This document shows positions 15,030-17,791 of a stretch of DNA of 17,791 bases, piece by piece. This DNA is from JBBEAM01 sp040882845 (GTDB lineage Bacteria > Pseudomonadota > Alphaproteobacteria > Kiloniellales > DSM-21159). Each line of letters begins with the position of its first letter. The first letter of the stretch is position 1. The stretch spans positions 1 to 17,791 of the forward strand of contig JBBEAM010000004.1 of assembly GCA_040882845.1 (NCBI GenBank). The letters are read 5' to 3'. The notes below the pieces were generated by a model. It ran no database searches. It saw only the letters and a program-made list of their open reading frames with translations, and was not told where the DNA came from. The translations under genes were made by a program, and so were the position numbers.

Positions 15030-17423
15030 CTATTTCTTCGCCGGGGACTTCTTGGCTGCGGCCTTCTTCGGCGCCGCCTTCTTGGCGGCCGGGGCCTTCG
15101 CTGCCGGCTTCTTGGCCGCGGCCTGTTTCGCCGGAGCTTCCTTGGCGGGGGCCTTCTTCGCCGCAGGCGCCTTGCTTGCCGGCGCTTTCTCGGCCGCAGG
15201 CTTCTTGGCGGCGGGTTTTTTCGCCGCCGGCTTGGCGGCCGCCTTAGCGGCGGCTTGCGGTGCCGCCGCCGCCGGGACCGGCCCCTTGAGGACGTCGAGC
15301 AGCGGACCGAGGTGCTTTTTGTATTTGTCGGAGCGCTTGACCGCGGCCTGATACAGCGGCCGGCGGATCTGCGAGGAGCTGGCGGTCTTCACCGGGCGCT
15401 TGCTCTCATGCGGCGCCAGGCAGGCGTCGTTCCAATCCAGACCGCAGAAATCGACCAGACGGCGCGCCTCCGGCTCCAGGTCGTTGACCACGGACTCGTA
15501 GGTCACATCGGTGAGCGTGCCGGCCGGCAGCACCCTGTGCCAGTGCTCCATCAACTCGCGGTATTTCAGGTAGTAGCGGCCGAGCTCGCCGAGGTCGTAG
15601 GTGTGCGGCATGTCGTCCTTGAAGTGCTTGGAATAGCAGGACAGACAGGTGTCGGCCGGGTCGCGCAGGGTGTGGATGAACTTGGCGTTCGGGAAGATCA
15701 TGTGGATCAGACCGACGAAGAAGTAGTTGGTCAGCAGCTTGTCGGTGATGTGGCGCGTTTCGCTGGAGTGCTGGGTCAGCATCTCCATGTAGCTGCGGGC
15801 GACGAAGTCGTAATGCTCGGGGGTCAGCAGCGGCATCATCTCGGGATAGAGCGGCAGCTTGCTGTAGGTCATGCGCAGTTTCTGCATCGAGCGGTTGAGC
15901 ACCTTGACCTCGCCGGCGCCATGCACTTCGGGATGGCTGGAGAGGATCTGCTCGATCAGCGTGCTGCCGGAGCGCGGCATGCCGACGATGAAGATCGGCA
16001 TCGAGGTGGGATTGCCGGGGTAGGGGCTCTTGGCGAGGAATTCCGGGGTGAAGTTGGCGCGGATATCGTCGAAGAACTTGAGCGTCGCCGGCTCGTCGTA
16101 GCCGATCAGCGGGTGCTTGATCTTGGCGCCCCTGTCGAAATAGCTGAAGGCCTTATCGGGCTGGCCGAGGTCGTCGTAGGCCTTGCCGATGGCGTAGTAG
16201 AGCGAGAGCAGCTGCTCGTCCTGGGGGTCGGCCGCCGACTCCAGCTCGCCGATCATCTTCTGCAGCAGCGGCTCCTTCTCGTCGAAGCGGACCATGTCGG
16301 CAAGGTTCGAGTAGGTCCCATAGGCCTTGGGGCGCAGCTCCAGGGTGCGCTCGAAACGCGTCCGCGCCTCGTCGAAGCGGCCGAAGGACTTCAGCAGGAT
16401 GCCCAGGTTGTTCTGCGCCTCGGCATGGTCCGGATTGATCTCGATCGCCTTGTTGAAGGCCGCCCGCGCCTCCTCGAAGCGGTCGAGCTCGTGGCATATC
16501 TGGCCGAGAATGCTGTAGGCATCGGCGTTCTTGGGATTGACCTCGATGACCCGGCGGCAGGCCGCCTCGGCGGAGATCAGGTTGTGGCGCTGCATCTGGA
16601 TGCGCGCCGCGTTCATCAGCGAGCGCTCAAAACCGGGATTGACCTCCAGCGCGCGGGCCAGGAACTGCAGCGCCTCGTCGAACTTCTCCTCGCCGATCAG
16701 CAGCACCGCCAGGCTGTCGAGCGCGTCGACATAGTTCGGCCGCAGCTCGATCGCCTTGCGCAGGCAGGCCTCGGCCTCCGGGAGTTCCTGCTTTTCGCGC
16801 AGCAGGGTGCCGAGGTTGTTGAGAGCCTCGGGGTAGGCGGCCTTGATGGCAATCGCCTTGCGGTAGGACTCGATGGCGTCGTCGGGGCGTTCCTGCGCGC
16901 GCAGGGCGTTGGCCAGGTTGTTGTGGGCCTCGGCATAGTTGGGCGACAGCTGGATCGCCTTGCGGTATTCCTGCTCGGCCTTGGCGTAGTCCTCGCTATC
17001 GTAGTAGGCGATGCCGAGGTTGTTGATCGCCTGGGCGTAGTTGGGATTGAGGGAGAGCGCGCGGCGCAGCGAGATCACCGCCTCGCGCAGCTGTCCCTGC
17101 AGGCGCTGCATCTCGCCGAGGTTGGAAAAGAAATTCGGGTTGGTGGCGTTGATGCGGATCGCCTTCTGCAGGGCCTTGATGCCCTCGCGGGTCTGGCCCT
17201 TCTGGTGCAGGATCACGCCCAGCAGATTGTGCGCCTCTGGATTTTTCGGCCGCGCCTCGATGACCTGGCGGCAGAGCTTCTCGGCCTCCGCGTGACGGCC
17301 CGATTCCATGTGCTGGATGGCCAGGGTCAGAACCTGGGGAACGGACATCCACTGCCGTCCCTCGTCGCCGTTGCCGGATTGCCGGAGCACACCCGTAGGA
17401 GGTGCCGAATCGCTCTGCGTCAT
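15030..17423 (-). CDS. TPR-repeat sulfotransferase with a histone H1-like tail
   Basis: The 797-residue protein has three parts. Residues about 28-435 are some eleven canonical TPR units, many with the NNLG and A..P signatures. Residues about 474-712 are a sulfotransferase domain: IFIVGMPRSGSTLIEQ (477-492) is the 5'-phosphosulfate-binding loop for PAPS, and LRDPADTCLSCYSKHF (586-601) the 3'-phosphate site. Residues 714-797 are an Ala/Lys/Pro-rich tail with repeated AAKKPA and KAPA units. The family resembles TPR-linked and tyrosylprotein sulfotransferases, so a protein or glycan acceptor is plausible. No signal peptide is seen. The ATG at 17423 is preferred over a GTG at 17468 because GGAAGAG lies directly upstream. 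It diverges from the gene beginning at 17753. Confidence 0.9.
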   Translation of the reverse strand: MTQSDSAPPTGVLRQSGNGDEGRQWMSVPQVLTLAIQHMESGRHAEAEKLCRQVIEARPKNPEAHNLLGVILHQKGQTREGIKALQKAIRINATNPNFFSNLGEMQRLQGQLREAVISLRRALSLNPNYAQAINNLGIAYYDSEDYAKAEQEYRKAIQLSPNYAEAHNNLANALRAQERPDDAIESYRKAIAIKAAYPEALNNLGTLLREKQELPEAEACLRKAIELRPNYVDALDSLAVLLIGEEKFDEALQFLARALEVNPGFERSLMNAARIQMQRHNLISAEAACRRVIEVNPKNADAYSILGQICHELDRFEEARAAFNKAIEINPDHAEAQNNLGILLKSFGRFDEARTRFERTLELRPKAYGTYSNLADMVRFDEKEPLLQKMIGELESAADPQDEQLLSLYYAIGKAYDDLGQPDKAFSYFDRGAKIKHPLIGYDEPATLKFFDDIRANFTPEFLAKSPYPGNPTSMPIFIVGMPRSGSTLIEQILSSHPEVHGAGEVKVLNRSMQKLRMTYSKLPLYPEMMPLLTPEHYDFVARSYMEMLTQHSSETRHITDKLLTNYFFVGLIHMIFPNAKFIHTLRDPADTCLSCYSKHFKDDMPHTYDLGELGRYYLKYRELMEHWHRVLPAGTLTDVTYESVVNDLEPEARRLVDFCGLDWNDACLAPHESKRPVKTASSSQIRRPLYQAAVKRSDKYKKHLGPLLDVLKGPVPAAAAPQAAAKAAAKPAAKKPAAKKPAAEKAPASKAPAAKKAPAKEAPAKQAAAKKPAAKAPAAKKAAPKKAAAKKSPAKK
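15033..15284 (-). repeat. repeat-coded Ala/Lys/Pro tail
   Basis: About 84 codons are built almost only from GCC/GCG, AAG and CCG, giving degenerate units of AAKKPA, KAPA and AAKKA. It resembles bacterial histone H1-like tails. The same region read on the plus strand gives a meaningless Ala/Phe-rich frame. Confidence 0.8.
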
Positions 17424-17752
17424 CTCTTCCAGTGCTCCCAAGGTTCCGTAATCACGTTGCGCTACCACAAGCCCTATAGGCGATCAAGCTGGCTCAGCGT
17501 GGATCGCGCGCCGCCGCCGCCATTCTGTCCCGATTCGCGCGGCTGCGCACCCGGCAAGAATTCTTTCCTCTCAGTTGCATTTCCCGGGTATTTTTTAACG
17601 TAATCTACGTATTTCTTGCGTATTCCCGGGAATCGCGGCCATTTTGCGGCGATTAAGTGTTGAAACTCCTCGACTTATCTGCAGGATTGCCCAGCAAATG
17701 TAGGCGGAATCCGTCTGCAGGGTCCGCTTCGTATTTTTCTGGGGGGTTACCA
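17424..17752. other. divergent intergenic region with repeated GTA-containing boxes
   Basis: This 329-base gap separates the sulfotransferase gene from a plus-strand gene and must contain promoters for both. It is less GC-rich than its surroundings between about 17575 and 17735. Two CCCGGG palindromes (17583-17588 and 17625-17630) flank a stretch with three CGTA steps at 17599, 17608 and 17619. GGGGGG at 17741-17746 is the likely ribosome-binding site of the next gene. No small ORF or RNA gene was recognised here. Confidence 0.4.
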
Positions 17753-17791
17753 ATGAGTGAGTATCGTTCTTCGTCCGCGTTCCGGGCGCTG
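17753..17791 (+). CDS. start of a gene, truncated by the window edge
   Basis: Only 13 codons are present, reading MSEYRSSSAFRAL, open to the edge. A G-rich ribosome-binding sequence lies six bases before the ATG and a long intergenic region precedes it. The product cannot be identified. It could be the product that the neighbouring modification enzymes act on, but nothing in the visible sequence shows this. Confidence 0.55.
   Translation, partial: MSEYRSSSAFRAL

Noticed and set aside
15052..15351. A 99-codon Ala/Phe-rich plus-strand ORF resembling a membrane protein
   Set aside because: It is the complement of the Lys/Ala/Pro tail codons, so its hydrophobicity is an artefact.
15255..17603. 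A 782-codon plus-strand open frame
   Set aside because: It mirrors the TPR-sulfotransferase and has low-complexity composition with no recognisable domain.

Overview
The window is high-GC DNA, most probably from an alphaproteobacterium of the Rhodospirillales/Kiloniellales type. I infer this from the strong G/C bias at third codon positions, a DUF1127 protein, a DUF1194 secreted protein, a SCO-type copper protein and a MetA-type acyltransferase paired with MetY. No rRNA, intact tRNA, CRISPR array, insertion sequence or integrase is visible.

Layout from left to right. (1) 78-1684: a secreted von Willebrand A-like DUF1194 protein on the minus strand diverges from a SCO1/SenC copper chaperone, whose stop overlaps a 49-residue membrane ORF. 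A hairpin follows. (2) 1685-2241: a gene-poor stretch with a glycine-rich minus-strand ORF and then a markedly AT-rich island that abuts the 3' end of metA. (3) 2242-5466, minus strand: an alpha/beta hydrolase, metY (O-acylhomoserine sulfhydrylase) and metA (homoserine O-acyltransferase), a probable methionine operon. Its leader carries a perfect 11-bp stem that takes up the ribosome-binding site. (4) 5644-8747, minus strand: a hybrid histidine kinase with three PAS domains, coupled by an ATGA overlap to an OmpR-type response regulator. (5) 8884-10324: a DUF1127 protein with its own terminator diverges from cysK. Regions 3 and 5 together cover sulfur assimilation into cysteine and homocysteine.

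(6) 10330-17791 is the accessory part and the most interesting. It holds a small GT-A-like glycosyltransferase (minus), two tandem paralogous genes that each fuse N-terminal TPR-like repeats to a C-terminal ATP-grasp ligase domain (plus), and a TPR-sulfotransferase with a histone-H1-like Lys/Ala/Pro tail (minus). The first codons of a further gene lie on the plus strand at the right edge. The TPR/ATP-grasp fusions conserve Asp/Glu/Asn metal-binding positions and share a C-terminal RA(D/E)SRxxxPxP motif. I propose, as inference, that this is a protein- or peptide-modification locus: TPR arrays recognise the target, ATP-grasp ligates, and the sulfotransferase and glycosyltransferase decorate. 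The product could be a surface polymer or the protein encoded at the right edge.
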